62,695 nt of DNA, taken from the NCBI GenBank assembly GCA_017648105.1, contig JAGCJH010000064.1:1-62695 (forward strand), written 5' to 3'. Under the pieces are notes generated by a model. That model did not search any database and was not told the DNA's origin. It worked only from the letters and a program-made list of their open reading frames with translations. Positions 25,879 through 34,854 of the stretch are shown here, piece after piece. A program made the translations under genes and the position numbers. How positions within the stretch are numbered: the first letter of the stretch is position 1; every line of letters begins with the position of its first letter. This DNA is from Tidjanibacter sp. GTDB lineage: Bacteria; Bacteroidota; Bacteroidia; Bacteroidales; Rikenellaceae.

Positions 25879-25997
25879 AGGCTTATCGTGTTAGGCATCA
25901 GGGTATCTTTATAAGATAAGATGCACGAGGGAGGCAAAATGTTGCTTCGCTCGTGCATTTTTTCGTTTTTTATTTCGAGGAGTGGCTCTCACCCACC

Positions 25998-27023
25998 CTA
26001 CAATCCAATCTCTGCGAAGAACTCAGCAACCGATTTTTTGAAGTATTCGATTGTTTCGTCTATCGAGAGGAAGGATTTGCCGCCTGCGGCATTCTTGTGA
26101 CCACCGCCGCCGAAGTAGCGCCTTGCAAAAATGTTTACATCCACCTCGTCGCCACGAGAACGCAACGACACACGGATGAACTTGCGAGTCTCAATAAAGA
26201 GCGCCGACATTTTCATACCCGCAATAGTAAGAGGGTAATTAACAAATCCCTCGCTATCGCCAAGTTGGAAGTTGTGGCGACGCATCTCTTTCTCTGTGAG
26301 CGATATATAAGCTGCCTTGCCATTGTGCAAAATCTCCATCTTACGACCCAACGAGTAGCCCAAAAGCTTCACTCGGGATGCCGAATAGGAGTTATAGACA
26401 GCATTATAGACCTTGGGAATCTCCAAGCCACGCTCCAACAATCCCGCCACAGCACGCATCAACTCGGGAGTGATGTAGCTGAATGCAAAGTTGCCCGTAT
26501 CGGTCATAATACCCGCATAGAGATTCTCCGCCATCTCCACCGAGATAGCATCCACGCCAGCCACAGCCTCTATAATTTTATAGGTCACATAGGCGGTTGA
26601 ACAATCCTGTGGGTAGGAGAATTGCAGGTCGTAGTCATCGGGGGGCATCAGGTGGTGGTCGATAAGCACACGGGGTGCAGATGAGGCGAGCAGGTGCTCA
26701 CTCATCGCATCGAGGCGGTCTATCTTGTTCAGATCCATCACGAAAATCAAATCCGCAGAGTTGATTTTCTCCACAGCGAGCTCGGGGCTCTCCTTTGCGA
26801 TGATAACACTCTCAATGCCCGACATCCAATCGAGGAACGAAGGATACCTATTGGGCACCAACACCGACACCTCGTGTCCGAGGCTGCCAACAATCTTTGC
26901 CCACGCAAGCGACGAGCCGATAGCATCGCCATCAGGATTGGTGTGTGTGACGATTGCCACACGCTTATTCTCGCCACCGAGAAGCCCTTTGAGCCTCTCT
27001 ATTTTCTCTAAAAATTCTACCAT
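25998..27023 (-). CDS. DHH-family phosphoesterase (NrnA-like)
   Basis: About 341 residues from the ATG at 27023, chosen because a -7 promoter box lies just upstream. The protein has the DHH motifs HTNPDGDAIGSSLAW, DLIFVMDLN, and VLIDHHLMP. It also has a DHHA1 C-terminus (SLRSRGDEVDVNIFARRYFGGGGHKNAAGG) that binds substrate. NrnA-type enzymes degrade nano-RNAs and pAp, or hydrolyse cyclic dinucleotide products; which applies here is open. It diverges from the EF-G2 gene. Confidence 0.9.
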   Translation of the reverse strand: MVEFLEKIERLKGLLGGENKRVAIVTHTNPDGDAIGSSLAWAKIVGSLGHEVSVLVPNRYPSFLDWMSGIESVIIAKESPELAVEKINSADLIFVMDLNKIDRLDAMSEHLLASSAPRVLIDHHLMPPDDYDLQFSYPQDCSTAYVTYKIIEAVAGVDAISVEMAENLYAGIMTDTGNFAFSYITPELMRAVAGLLERGLEIPKVYNAVYNSYSASRVKLLGYSLGRKMEILHNGKAAYISLTEKEMRRHNFQLGDSEGFVNYPLTIAGMKMSALFIETRKFIRVSLRSRGDEVDVNIFARRYFGGGGHKNAAGGKSFLSIDETIEYFKKSVAEFFAEIGL

Positions 27024-27031
27024 CTCGATAG

Positions 27032-27039
27032 CAAAGATA
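27032..27039 (-). promoter_or_regulatory. -7 box of the DHH phosphoesterase gene
   Basis: TATCTTTG on the minus strand, eight nt before the chosen start, implying a very short leader as for rlmN. Confidence 0.6.
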
Positions 27040-27153
27040 GCAAAAACATTTGGAAATCGCATATTTGGTGTAGGAGTTTGAATTTTTTTTTATACCTTTA
27101 AGGGCTCAAATGTTGAGCACAACCGAAACTAACATAACTAAACAATAACAAAA

Positions 27154-29304
27154 ATGAAAACTTATCAAACTCAAAACCTCCGCAATGTAGCTATCGTTGG
27201 CGGCACGGGTAGCGGCAAGACCACTCTTGCCGAAGCATTCGCTTTTGAAAGCAAACTTATCGATCGTAAAGGTACCGTAGAGGCTGGTAACACCCTCTCG
27301 GACAACTCCGAAGTAGAGCAGGAGCAGGGTCGTAGTATCTTCCCCTCTGTTATCTACACCGAGTTCCAGAACCACAAATTCAACTTCATCGACACTCCCG
27401 GTGTGGATGACCTTTGTGGTGGTGTCTTCACCGCATACAAAGTTTGCGACCTCGCTGCTCTTGTAATCAACGGTCACAATGGTTTTGATGTAGGTAGCGA
27501 GATTCACAGCCGCTACGCTGCGCAGGCAAAGATGCCCGTTGTTGGTATCGTAAACCAGCTCGACAAAGAGGGTACCACTTGGGACAAAGCCATCGATTCG
27601 ATTATGGCTGGCTCGCCCATCAAACCCGTAGTTGTTCAGTATCCCGTTAATCCCGGTGTTGGCTTCGACGCTATCATTGATGTTCTCACAATGAAGATGT
27701 ACAAAGCGAAAGACGACAACGGCAATCAGGAGGAGCTCGAAATCCCCGCTTCGGAGATGGATCGTGCTATGGACTACCACAACGAACTTTTGGAGGCTGC
27801 TGCTATCAACGATGAGGCTCTGATGGTTAAGTTCTTCGACACCAACGACCTTTCGCCCGATGAGATTCGTCAGGGTTTGAGGGATGGTGTTGCAGGTCGT
27901 GACTTTATGCCCATCTTCTGCTGCTCGGCAAAGAAGAGCTTTGGCTTGAAACGAGTAATGGAGTTCATCATCAATGTACTTCCCGATCCCAAACACGCAA
28001 ATGTACTCACCGATGTGGATGGCAACGAGGTTAAATGTGACTCGGAGGCTCCCACCTCGATCTTCATCTTCCGCAACGCTGTTGAGCAGCACGTGGGCGA
28101 GGTTAGCTACTTCCGTGTAGTTACCGGTAAACTTACCGAAGGTATGGAGCTTACCAACCGTCGCAACGGCAACAAAGAGAAGGTATCGCAGATCTTCGCA
28201 GTTGCAGGTAAGAAGCGTGAGAAAGTTACCGAGTTGGTAGCAGGTGAGATCGGTTGCACCGTGAAACTCAAAGGCACCAAAGCAAACGACACCCTCGGTG
28301 TTGGTGAGTGTGCCGAGATCTCCAAAATCAAATTCCCCGCACCTCGCTATCGTGCAGCCGTTCGTGCTCTCGACCAGAACAACGAGGAGAAACTTGGCGA
28401 GCTTCTCAACCGCCTCAAACAGGAAGATTTGACCTACAAGGTGGAGTACTCCAAAGAGTTGAAACAGACCATCGTACAGTGCCAGGGTGAGACCCACATC
28501 AACTTGCTCAAAACCTACCTCCACAAGAACAAAATCGAAGTTGAGTTCCTTGCTCCCCGCATCCCCTACCGTGAGACTATTACCAAGGTGGCTGCTGCAA
28601 ACTATCGCCACCGCAAACAGTCGGGTGGTTCGGGTCAGTTCGGCGAGGTACATATGGTTGTAGAGCCCTACTATGAGGGTATGCCCGAGCCCAGCAAATA
28701 TAAAGTTGATGGTCGTGAGCTTCTCGTGAACATCAAGGGTAAAGAGGAGTACGATCTCGATTGGGGTGGCAAGCTCATCTACTACAACGCAATCGTTGGT
28801 GGCGCTATCGACGCACGCTTTATGCCCGCAATCTTGAAGGGTATCAAAGATAAACTCAACGAGGGTCCCCTCACTGGTTCCTACGCTCGTGACATCCGTG
28901 TAGTTATCTACGATGGTAAGATGCACCCCGTAGATTCCAATGAGATTTCGTTCGTATTGGCTGCTCGCAACGCATTCAAAGAGGCGTTCCGCAACGCTGG
29001 TCCCAAGATTTTGGAGCCCGTATATGATGTAGAGATTTTGGTACCCAGCGACAATATGGGTGACATTATGAGTGACCTCAACGGTCGTCGTGCTCAGATT
29101 ATGGGTATGAATGCCGAGGGCTCATACAGCCGCCTCTCCGCTAAGGTGCCTCTGGCAGAGCTCTACCGCTACTCGACAACCCTCAGCGCATTGACCCTCG
29201 GTCGTGCATCCTACACTATGGAGTTTGCTTCCTACGAGCAGGTACCCTCCGATGTTCAGGAGAAACTGCTCAAAGCTTATCAGGAAGAGGAGAAAGACGA
29301 GTAG
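27154..29304 (+). CDS. fusA2: Elongation factor G paralogue EF-G2 with altered GTPase motifs
   Basis: A 716-residue EF-G-like protein with domains I-V in order. The G1 motif is GGTGSGKT (16-23), G2 is EQEQGRSI, and G3 is DTPGV, with Val near 84 where EF-G has the catalytic His (DTPGH). The G4 motif is NQLD (134-137) instead of NKxD. Domain IV (GGSGQFGEV) and domain V are intact. Bacteroides EF-G2 is reported to translocate without GTP hydrolysis and to be induced by carbon limitation; the substitutions here fit that type. A standard fusA is not in the window. The stop codon is followed by the two-hairpin repeat. Confidence 0.88.
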   Translation: MKTYQTQNLRNVAIVGGTGSGKTTLAEAFAFESKLIDRKGTVEAGNTLSDNSEVEQEQGRSIFPSVIYTEFQNHKFNFIDTPGVDDLCGGVFTAYKVCDLAALVINGHNGFDVGSEIHSRYAAQAKMPVVGIVNQLDKEGTTWDKAIDSIMAGSPIKPVVVQYPVNPGVGFDAIIDVLTMKMYKAKDDNGNQEELEIPASEMDRAMDYHNELLEAAAINDEALMVKFFDTNDLSPDEIRQGLRDGVAGRDFMPIFCCSAKKSFGLKRVMEFIINVLPDPKHANVLTDVDGNEVKCDSEAPTSIFIFRNAVEQHVGEVSYFRVVTGKLTEGMELTNRRNGNKEKVSQIFAVAGKKREKVTELVAGEIGCTVKLKGTKANDTLGVGECAEISKIKFPAPRYRAAVRALDQNNEEKLGELLNRLKQEDLTYKVEYSKELKQTIVQCQGETHINLLKTYLHKNKIEVEFLAPRIPYRETITKVAAANYRHRKQSGGSGQFGEVHMVVEPYYEGMPEPSKYKVDGRELLVNIKGKEEYDLDWGGKLIYYNAIVGGAIDARFMPAILKGIKDKLNEGPLTGSYARDIRVVIYDGKMHPVDSNEISFVLAARNAFKEAFRNAGPKILEPVYDVEILVPSDNMGDIMSDLNGRRAQIMGMNAEGSYSRLSAKVPLAELYRYSTTLSALTLGRASYTMEFASYEQVPSDVQEKLLKAYQEEEKDE

Positions 29305-29395
29305 AAACTCACATAACAGGTGCTCTTTTGCACCGAATTTCAGAGAGTGGTTCCACAGTTTGCTTCACGCAAAAGGGGAGCCACTCCTCTATTTG
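29305..29395 (+). repeat. Post-stop two-hairpin repeat, copy 2 (after EF-G2)
   Basis: It begins directly after the stop at 29304: GGTGC-CTTTT-GCACC, then AATTT, then GAGTGGTTCC/GGAGCCACTC around a nested TTTGC/GCAAA. The stem bases differ from copies 1 and 3 in a paired way, preserving the helix. Confidence 0.8.
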
Positions 29396-29563
29396 ACACC
29401 ACAACCACCCCAAAGGGGTGTCCTCTATTTTCTATCATTCATCCACAAAAAACCCCACTTTGGAGTGTGGATTCTTGCACTTGACAAAAATTTTATATAT
29501 TTGTACCATTGAGAGATAGCAAATAAGACGAAAATAAATTTATAACTTCTAAAAGATTGGATT
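29396..29563 (+). promoter_or_regulatory. Spacer and promoter before the GH109 gene
   Basis: TATATTTG (29496-29503) is a -7 box about 61 nt before the ATG. Further upstream a GACACC/GGTGTC hairpin lies at about 29395-29421. No gene was seen. Confidence 0.55.
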
Positions 29564-30955
29564 ATGATGAAAAGAATTTCCACGCTGATTATTGGCGTTG
29601 CAATGCTCTGCCTTGCAGGTTGCTGCAACACCAACGAACCTATCAAGATTGAGACCCCCAAGCGCCCCGCAGGTCAGGAGCATGTTGTGGGACTCACTGC
29701 ACCCAAAATTGAGACCGTACGAATTGGTGTCATCGGTCTTGGTATGAGGGGTGATGGTGCTGTTGTACGCCTCATCAACATCCCTGGTGTTGAGATTGTT
29801 GCACTCTGCGACTTGGTACCCGAGAGGGTTGAGGAGGGTCAGACAATCTTGCGCAAGGCTGGTCGCCCCGAGGCTGCCGCTTATCACACCTCCGAGGAGG
29901 CTTGGAAGGAGCTCTGCCAGAGGGATGACATCGACCTCGTATATGTTGTTACCGACTGGAACAACCACGCCAACATTGGTGTCTATGCAATGGAGCACGG
30001 CAAACACGTTGCCATCGAGGTGCCTGCGGCTATGACCCTCGATGAGATTTGGGCGCTCATCAACACCTCCGAGCGCACCCGCAAACACTGTATGCAGCTC
30101 GAAAACTGTGTGTATGACTTCTTCGAGATGACCGCCCTTAATATGGCACAGCAGGGTCTTTTCGGTGAGGTCATCCACGTGGAGGGCTCCTACATCCACA
30201 ACCTCGAAGACTATTGGAGCGAGTACTACAACAACTGGCGCCTCAACTACAACAATGAGCACCGAGGCGATGTATATCCCACACACGGCATTGGTCCTGT
30301 GACTCAGGTGCTTAACATCCACCGAGGCGATAGGATGAAGACCCTCGTGTCGATGGATACCAAACCCTTCAATGGCAAGAAGATTGCCGAGAAGGTGGGC
30401 GTGACCAACAAGGATATCGAGTTCCAGAATGGCGACCACACCCTCACTCTCATCCAGACTGAGAAGGGTAAGACTATCCACATCCAGCACAATGTGATGA
30501 CTCCCCGTCCTTACAGCCGTATGTATCAGCTCACCGGTACCGACGGTTTTGCAAACAAATACCCCATCGAGCAGTTCTGCTTGCGTCCCACTCAGATTGA
30601 GGAGGGTGGCAAGATTAACCACGAAGACCTCAACGCACACGGTGCAGTGCCCGCAAAGGTACACGAGGCACTCGTTGAGCAGTACAAACACCCCATCCAC
30701 CGTGAGTTGGAGAAGAGGGCAAAAGAGGTTGGCGGTCACGGCGGTATGGACTTCATTATGGATTGGAGGCTTATCTACTGCTTGCAGAACGGTCTGCCCC
30801 TCGATATGGATGTCTATGACTTGGCTGAGTGGTGCTGCCTCGCAGAGCTCACCCGCATCTCTATTGAGAACGGCAATGCTCCTGTGGAGATTCCCGACTT
30901 CACTCGTGGTCACTGGAACGATGTTCAGGGCTACCGCCACGCATATGCGGAGTAA
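29564..30955 (+). CDS. GH109 NAD-dependent glycosidase (alpha-N-acetylgalactosaminidase type), lipoprotein
   Basis: A 463-residue lipoprotein (lipobox LAGC, Cys at about residue 20) of the Gfo/Idh/MocA fold. The Rossmann motif is GVIGLGMRGDGAV. The blocks ALCDLVPERVEEG, VYVVTDWNNHANI, GKHVAIEVPAA, QLENCVYDFFEM and RGDVYPTHGIGPV are those of glycosidase family 109. In that family the bound NAD+ is used in a redox-elimination cycle to cleave terminal alpha-N-acetylgalactosamine, as on mucins and blood-group A antigen. Lipid anchoring suggests work in the periplasm or at the surface. It stands alone between its own promoter and terminator. Confidence 0.85.
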   Translation: MMKRISTLIIGVAMLCLAGCCNTNEPIKIETPKRPAGQEHVVGLTAPKIETVRIGVIGLGMRGDGAVVRLINIPGVEIVALCDLVPERVEEGQTILRKAGRPEAAAYHTSEEAWKELCQRDDIDLVYVVTDWNNHANIGVYAMEHGKHVAIEVPAAMTLDEIWALINTSERTRKHCMQLENCVYDFFEMTALNMAQQGLFGEVIHVEGSYIHNLEDYWSEYYNNWRLNYNNEHRGDVYPTHGIGPVTQVLNIHRGDRMKTLVSMDTKPFNGKKIAEKVGVTNKDIEFQNGDHTLTLIQTEKGKTIHIQHNVMTPRPYSRMYQLTGTDGFANKYPIEQFCLRPTQIEEGGKINHEDLNAHGAVPAKVHEALVEQYKHPIHRELEKRAKEVGGHGGMDFIMDWRLIYCLQNGLPLDMDVYDLAEWCCLAELTRISIENGNAPVEIPDFTRGHWNDVQGYRHAYAE

Positions 30956-30974
30956 ATTGAACATTTGATATTTG

Positions 30975-31007
30975 AAAAAGCGGTCGCACTTCTGCGACCG
31001 CTTTTTT
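30975..31007 (+). terminator. Terminator after GH109
   Basis: GCGGTCGCA and TGCGACCGC form a 9-bp stem with A- and T-runs, 20 nt after the stop. Confidence 0.9.
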
Positions 31008-31311
31008 CATCCCCCAGCAACACCCCCTACCCCCTACTCAGCAACGGGTGTTTTTTTAATACCCGTGAGGGTTGGGAGTGCTCTGTTCGGTCATTTCTGC
31101 TCTTTTGACAAACCTCTCCCGCCCGTGGGGCACCCTCTCCTAACTTAGGAGAGAGTTTTTGTTGTTGGGTATCTTTTTAATACCTAAAATATCGGGGCGA
31201 TACATAGTATCGCTGTCAATTTGAGGCAAAAGCTATTTCTGTGGCTCTTGGATTTTGAAAATCCAATTCTTATGCGTACTTTTGCGCTAATTGGAAAAAT
31301 AGTAATTTTTA
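31008..31311 (+). promoter_or_regulatory. Spacer before lipA with -7 box and small palindromes
   Basis: TACTTTTG at 31277-31284 is a -7 box 28 nt before lipA. The rest contains short inverted repeats (ACGGGT/ACCCGT, CTCTCCTAA/TTAGGAGAG, GCGATAC/GTATCGC) and no recognisable gene. Confidence 0.5.
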
Positions 31312-32202
31312 ATGCCTACCCTGAATGACAAGGTAACGCGACAAATTAAACCTGAGTGGTTGAAAATCAAGCTCCACGACGGAGAGGGCTTTGCAGAGGT
31401 TGCTCACATTGTTGAGCGTCACGGTCTGCACACGATTTGCAGCAGTGGCAAGTGTCCAAACAAAGCCGAGTGTTGGAGTCGCAAGACGGCAACCTTTATG
31501 ATTTTGGGCAACATCTGCACCAGAGGTTGTAAGTTCTGCGCAACACCCACAGGTAAGCCGCTACCTATTGAGCCAAATGAACCCGAGAGGGTTGCCGAGT
31601 CCATCCGCCTGATGGGACTTCGACACGCTGTCATCACCTCTGTGGATCGTGACGACCTCGCAGATGCGGGCGCAGACCATTGGCAGAAGGTTGTGGGGGC
31701 AATCAAGACTATCAATCCAACAACAACAGTAGAAGTTCTCCTGCCCGACTTCGACGGCAAGAGGGAACTCATTGAGGTGGCGCTTGCCACCCGACCCCAC
31801 ATTGTGGGTCACAACCTCGAAACAGTGGAGCGCATAACTCCTCTGGTGCGTTCGAGGGCGAAGTATCGCACCTCTCTCGAAGCACTCCGCATAATGTCCG
31901 AGAGTGGCATCCCCACCAAGAGTGGTCTGATGGTCGGCTTGGGCGAGACACACGAGGAGATATTGGAGGCGCTGAGGGACTTGAGGAGTGTTGGCGTGGA
32001 GATTGTAACACTCGGTCAATATCTCCGCCCTACGGCAAAACACTATCCTGTGGATAGGTATGTAACCCCCGAGGAGTTCGACAAACTCAAAGAGGAGGCT
32101 CTGGCGATGGGTTTCAAATATGTAGCAAGTGCGCCCCTTGTGCGCTCCTCCTACTTGGCAGACCGTGCCGTGGAGGCGTGTAGAGTGGAGCACGAGGAGT
32201 AG
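31312..32202 (+). CDS. lipA: Lipoyl synthase
   Basis: LipA inserts two sulfurs into octanoyl groups on carrier proteins. The 296-residue radical-SAM enzyme has the auxiliary cluster motif CSSGKCPNKAEC (CX4CX5C), the radical-SAM motif CTRGCKFC and the C-terminal RSSY serine. The length is usual. lipB follows 21 bp downstream, giving both steps of lipoate assembly in one unit. Confidence 0.97.
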   Translation: MPTLNDKVTRQIKPEWLKIKLHDGEGFAEVAHIVERHGLHTICSSGKCPNKAECWSRKTATFMILGNICTRGCKFCATPTGKPLPIEPNEPERVAESIRLMGLRHAVITSVDRDDLADAGADHWQKVVGAIKTINPTTTVEVLLPDFDGKRELIEVALATRPHIVGHNLETVERITPLVRSRAKYRTSLEALRIMSESGIPTKSGLMVGLGETHEEILEALRDLRSVGVEIVTLGQYLRPTAKHYPVDRYVTPEEFDKLKEEALAMGFKYVASAPLVRSSYLADRAVEACRVEHEE

Positions 32203-32223
32203 AAACAAAGAGGGTGCAGGAAG

Positions 32224-32937
32224 ATGGCAAGGGAGTTGAATGTTGTGGATGTAGGCACTATGGGGTTTGCCGAGTGCTGGGAGTTGCAACATCGACTCTT
32301 CGAGAGAGCCCTCGCACAAAAAGTGGCAGGCGAGGAGCCCGAGCACACCGTTTTGCTCGTGGAGCACAACCCTGTCTATACGCTTGGCAAGAGTGGCAAG
32401 GATAGCAACCTGCTTGTTGCCGAGGAGTTCTTAAAGAGTATTGGTGCGGAGTTTTTCCACATCGACCGAGGGGGCGACATAACCTTCCACGGTCACGGAC
32501 AAATTGTCGGCTACCCCATCTTGGATTTGAGCCAGTTTGAGATTGGCTTGAAGGCATATATTGACGCCATTGAGGGTGCGGTTATTGCCACGATGGCGGA
32601 GTGGGGCATCACTTGCCAGAGGGTTGAGGGTGCTTCGGGCGTATGGATTGTGGAGAGTGGTCGCCAAATGAGGAAGATTTGCGCTGTGGGCGTGAAGGCA
32701 TCCCGTTGGGTTACGATGCACGGCTTTGCACTGAATGTAAACACGGAGTTGAAGTACTTTGACTACATCAACCCCTGTGGTTTCACCGACCGAACAGCAA
32801 CCTCAATGGAGAGGGAGCTCGGTCGCAAGATAGACACCGAGGAGGTCAAGGCACGCCTCCTGGTGTATTTGGCAAGAGAATTAAATGCTAATAAAATAAA
32901 TACTAAAAGATTATGCCAATTGATAAGCGTTGGGTAA
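32224..32937 (+). CDS. lipB: Octanoyltransferase
   Basis: LipB moves octanoate from acyl carrier protein to lipoyl domains, supplying LipA. The 237-residue protein has RGGDITFHGHGQIVGYP, KICAVGVKASRWVTMHGFALNV with the catalytic Lys, and INPCGF with the catalytic Cys. Its last 25 bp overlap the recJ start, so translation is probably coupled. Confidence 0.95.
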   Translation: MARELNVVDVGTMGFAECWELQHRLFERALAQKVAGEEPEHTVLLVEHNPVYTLGKSGKDSNLLVAEEFLKSIGAEFFHIDRGGDITFHGHGQIVGYPILDLSQFEIGLKAYIDAIEGAVIATMAEWGITCQRVEGASGVWIVESGRQMRKICAVGVKASRWVTMHGFALNVNTELKYFDYINPCGFTDRTATSMERELGRKIDTEEVKARLLVYLARELNANKINTKRLCQLISVG

Positions 32938-34673
32938 TCAAGCCACAGGGCGAGAGCGAGAAGGTGGCAAACCTCTCCTCGCAACTCAACATCCCCCCTG
33001 TGCTTGCCAACTTACTTGTACAACGAGGCATAGAAACTTACAACGAGGCTACAAGGTTCTTCAACCCCAAGCTCTCCGACTTGCACGACCCCTTCCTGAT
33101 GAAGGATATGGACAAGGCGGTGGAGCGCATCGACAAAGCTGTCCTAAACGGTGAGAAAATTATGGTTTATGGCGACTACGATGTGGATGGTTGTACAGCT
33201 GTCGCATTGGTCTATACCTTCTTGCGCAGCAGAGGACACCAAAACCTCACATTCTACATCCCCGACCGTTATACGGAAGGGTATGGCGTGTCGATATCGA
33301 GTATCGACTATGCCGAGAGGAAAGGTGTGAGCCTTGTTATCGCACTCGATTGCGGTATCAAAGCCGTTGAAAAGGTTGCCTATGCCAAGACAAAAGGGAT
33401 TGATTTCATCATTTGTGACCACCACCTTCCAGGCGATGAGATTCCTCAGGCGGTAGCGGTCCTCGACCCCAAGAGGGAGGATTGCCACTACCCCTTCGAT
33501 GAACTCTCGGGTTGCGGTGTGGGCTTCAAACTCGTGCAGGGTTATGCCCAGAAGAAGGGTATTCCTTTCAGCGAGGTAGAGAAGCTCCTCGACTTGGTTG
33601 TGGTCAGCACCGCTGCGGATATCGTGCCCCTGACGGGCGAAAACCGCATCCTTGCTTACTATGGTCTGCGTCGCCTCAACGATGCACCCCGCAAAGGTCT
33701 GCACTCCATCATCAACATCTGTGGTCTGGACAAACACCTTATCACCATCGACGACATCGTCTTTAAGATTGGTCCCCGCATCAATGCCGCAGGTAGAATG
33801 AGGGTTGATCCTGCCGATCCCGATGCTGCACCTTCGGGCGGTCACAAGGCTGTGGAGATGCTCATCGAGAGGGATGAGACGGAGGCTAAGAAGTGTGGCG
33901 ACATCATCGACGAGTTCAACCAAAGCCGCAAGAGCATTGATAGGAATGTTACCCAAGAGGCACACGACATCATCGAGGGTAGTGAGGAGATGAAGAGCCA
34001 CAAGAGTATCGTCATCTACAATCCCAAGTGGATGAAAGGTATCGTGGGTATCGTCGCATCGAGGCTTATTGAAACATACTACAAACCCACCGTTGTGCTC
34101 ACTATGAGCAACAACTTCGCAACGGGTTCGGCTCGTTCGGTTGCGGGCTTCGACCTCTACCAAGCAGTGGAGTCGTGCTCGGATTTGTTGGAGAACTTCG
34201 GTGGTCATATGTATGCCGCAGGTCTTACGATGAAGCCCGAGAATGTCGAGGAGTTCACTCGTCGCTTCCACGCCTATGTGGAGGAGCACATCGACCCTGC
34301 ATTGCTCGTGCCTCAGGTGGATGTGGATTCGGAACTTTTGTTCAGCGATATTACCCCTTCGTTCAGGGCTGTGCTCTCCCGCTTCCAACCCTTCGGACCC
34401 GGCAACACTGCGCCCGTCTTTATGACTAAGGGTGTGAGCAATCGTGGCGACGCCAAACTTGTGGGTGCCGAGCAGGAACATCTCAAAATGGACCTCACGC
34501 AGCGCCAGAAGCCCAATACGACTATTGGTGCTATCGCCTTCCAGCAGCCCACCCACTATGAGTGGATTCGCAACGGACGACCCATTGATGTCTGCTACTC
34601 TATCGTGGAAAACCACTATCGTGGCACCACCACACCACAGCTCCGCATCAAGGATATCAAACCACTTCGATAG
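32913..34673 (+). CDS. recJ: Single-stranded-DNA-specific exonuclease RecJ
   Basis: RecJ degrades single-stranded DNA from the 5' end in recombination and mismatch repair. The 586-residue protein has the DHH-family motifs YGDYDVDGCTAVAL, VIALDCGI, and FIICDHHLPGDEIP. Also present are the DHHA1 region (GSARSVAGFDLYQAVESC, ENFGGHMYAAGLT) and an OB-like C-terminus. The length is usual. The start at 32913 overlaps lipB by 25 bp. A terminator follows. Confidence 0.95.
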   Translation: MPIDKRWVIKPQGESEKVANLSSQLNIPPVLANLLVQRGIETYNEATRFFNPKLSDLHDPFLMKDMDKAVERIDKAVLNGEKIMVYGDYDVDGCTAVALVYTFLRSRGHQNLTFYIPDRYTEGYGVSISSIDYAERKGVSLVIALDCGIKAVEKVAYAKTKGIDFIICDHHLPGDEIPQAVAVLDPKREDCHYPFDELSGCGVGFKLVQGYAQKKGIPFSEVEKLLDLVVVSTAADIVPLTGENRILAYYGLRRLNDAPRKGLHSIINICGLDKHLITIDDIVFKIGPRINAAGRMRVDPADPDAAPSGGHKAVEMLIERDETEAKKCGDIIDEFNQSRKSIDRNVTQEAHDIIEGSEEMKSHKSIVIYNPKWMKGIVGIVASRLIETYYKPTVVLTMSNNFATGSARSVAGFDLYQAVESCSDLLENFGGHMYAAGLTMKPENVEEFTRRFHAYVEEHIDPALLVPQVDVDSELLFSDITPSFRAVLSRFQPFGPGNTAPVFMTKGVSNRGDAKLVGAEQEHLKMDLTQRQKPNTTIGAIAFQQPTHYEWIRNGRPIDVCYSIVENHYRGTTTPQLRIKDIKPLR

Positions 34674-34694
34674 TTGTTTTATACCTATTTATAG

Positions 34695-34731
34695 AAAAGG
34701 TCTGCCCTCAAAAGAGGGGCAGACCTTTTTG
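34695..34731 (+). terminator. Terminator after recJ
   Basis: AAAAGGTCTGCCC pairs with GGGCAGACCTTTTT about 22 nt after the stop. The same GGTCTGC/GCAGACC core recurs in the terminator at 35584. Confidence 0.9.
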
Positions 34732-34794
34732 TATAACAAAGAGAAAAGAGAGGACAATTTTGTCGCAATTTTATCGTTTCAATAAAAAAAGTTG

Positions 34795-34802
34795 TAACTT
34801 TG
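34795..34802 (+). promoter_or_regulatory. -7 box before the first beta-barrel gene
   Basis: TAACTTTG, 52 nt before the ATG. A 17-nt stretch (ACCACAAACTAAAAACA) is repeated in tandem just before the gene. Confidence 0.5.
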
Positions 34803-34854
34803 AGAGGAAATAACCACAAACTAAAAACAAAACCACAAACTAAAAACAAAAGAG

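Noticed and set aside
27106..28926. Open frame of 606 codons antisense to EF-G2
   Set aside because: The plus strand encodes a clear EF-G; the antisense frame has no recognisable motif and is a codon-bias shadow.
29549..30964. Open frame of 471 codons antisense to GH109
   Set aside because: The real gene is supported by lipobox, Rossmann motif and terminator; the antisense frame has none.
33144..34616. Open frame of 490 codons antisense to recJ
   Set aside because: RecJ motifs are on the plus strand; the other frame is a shadow.
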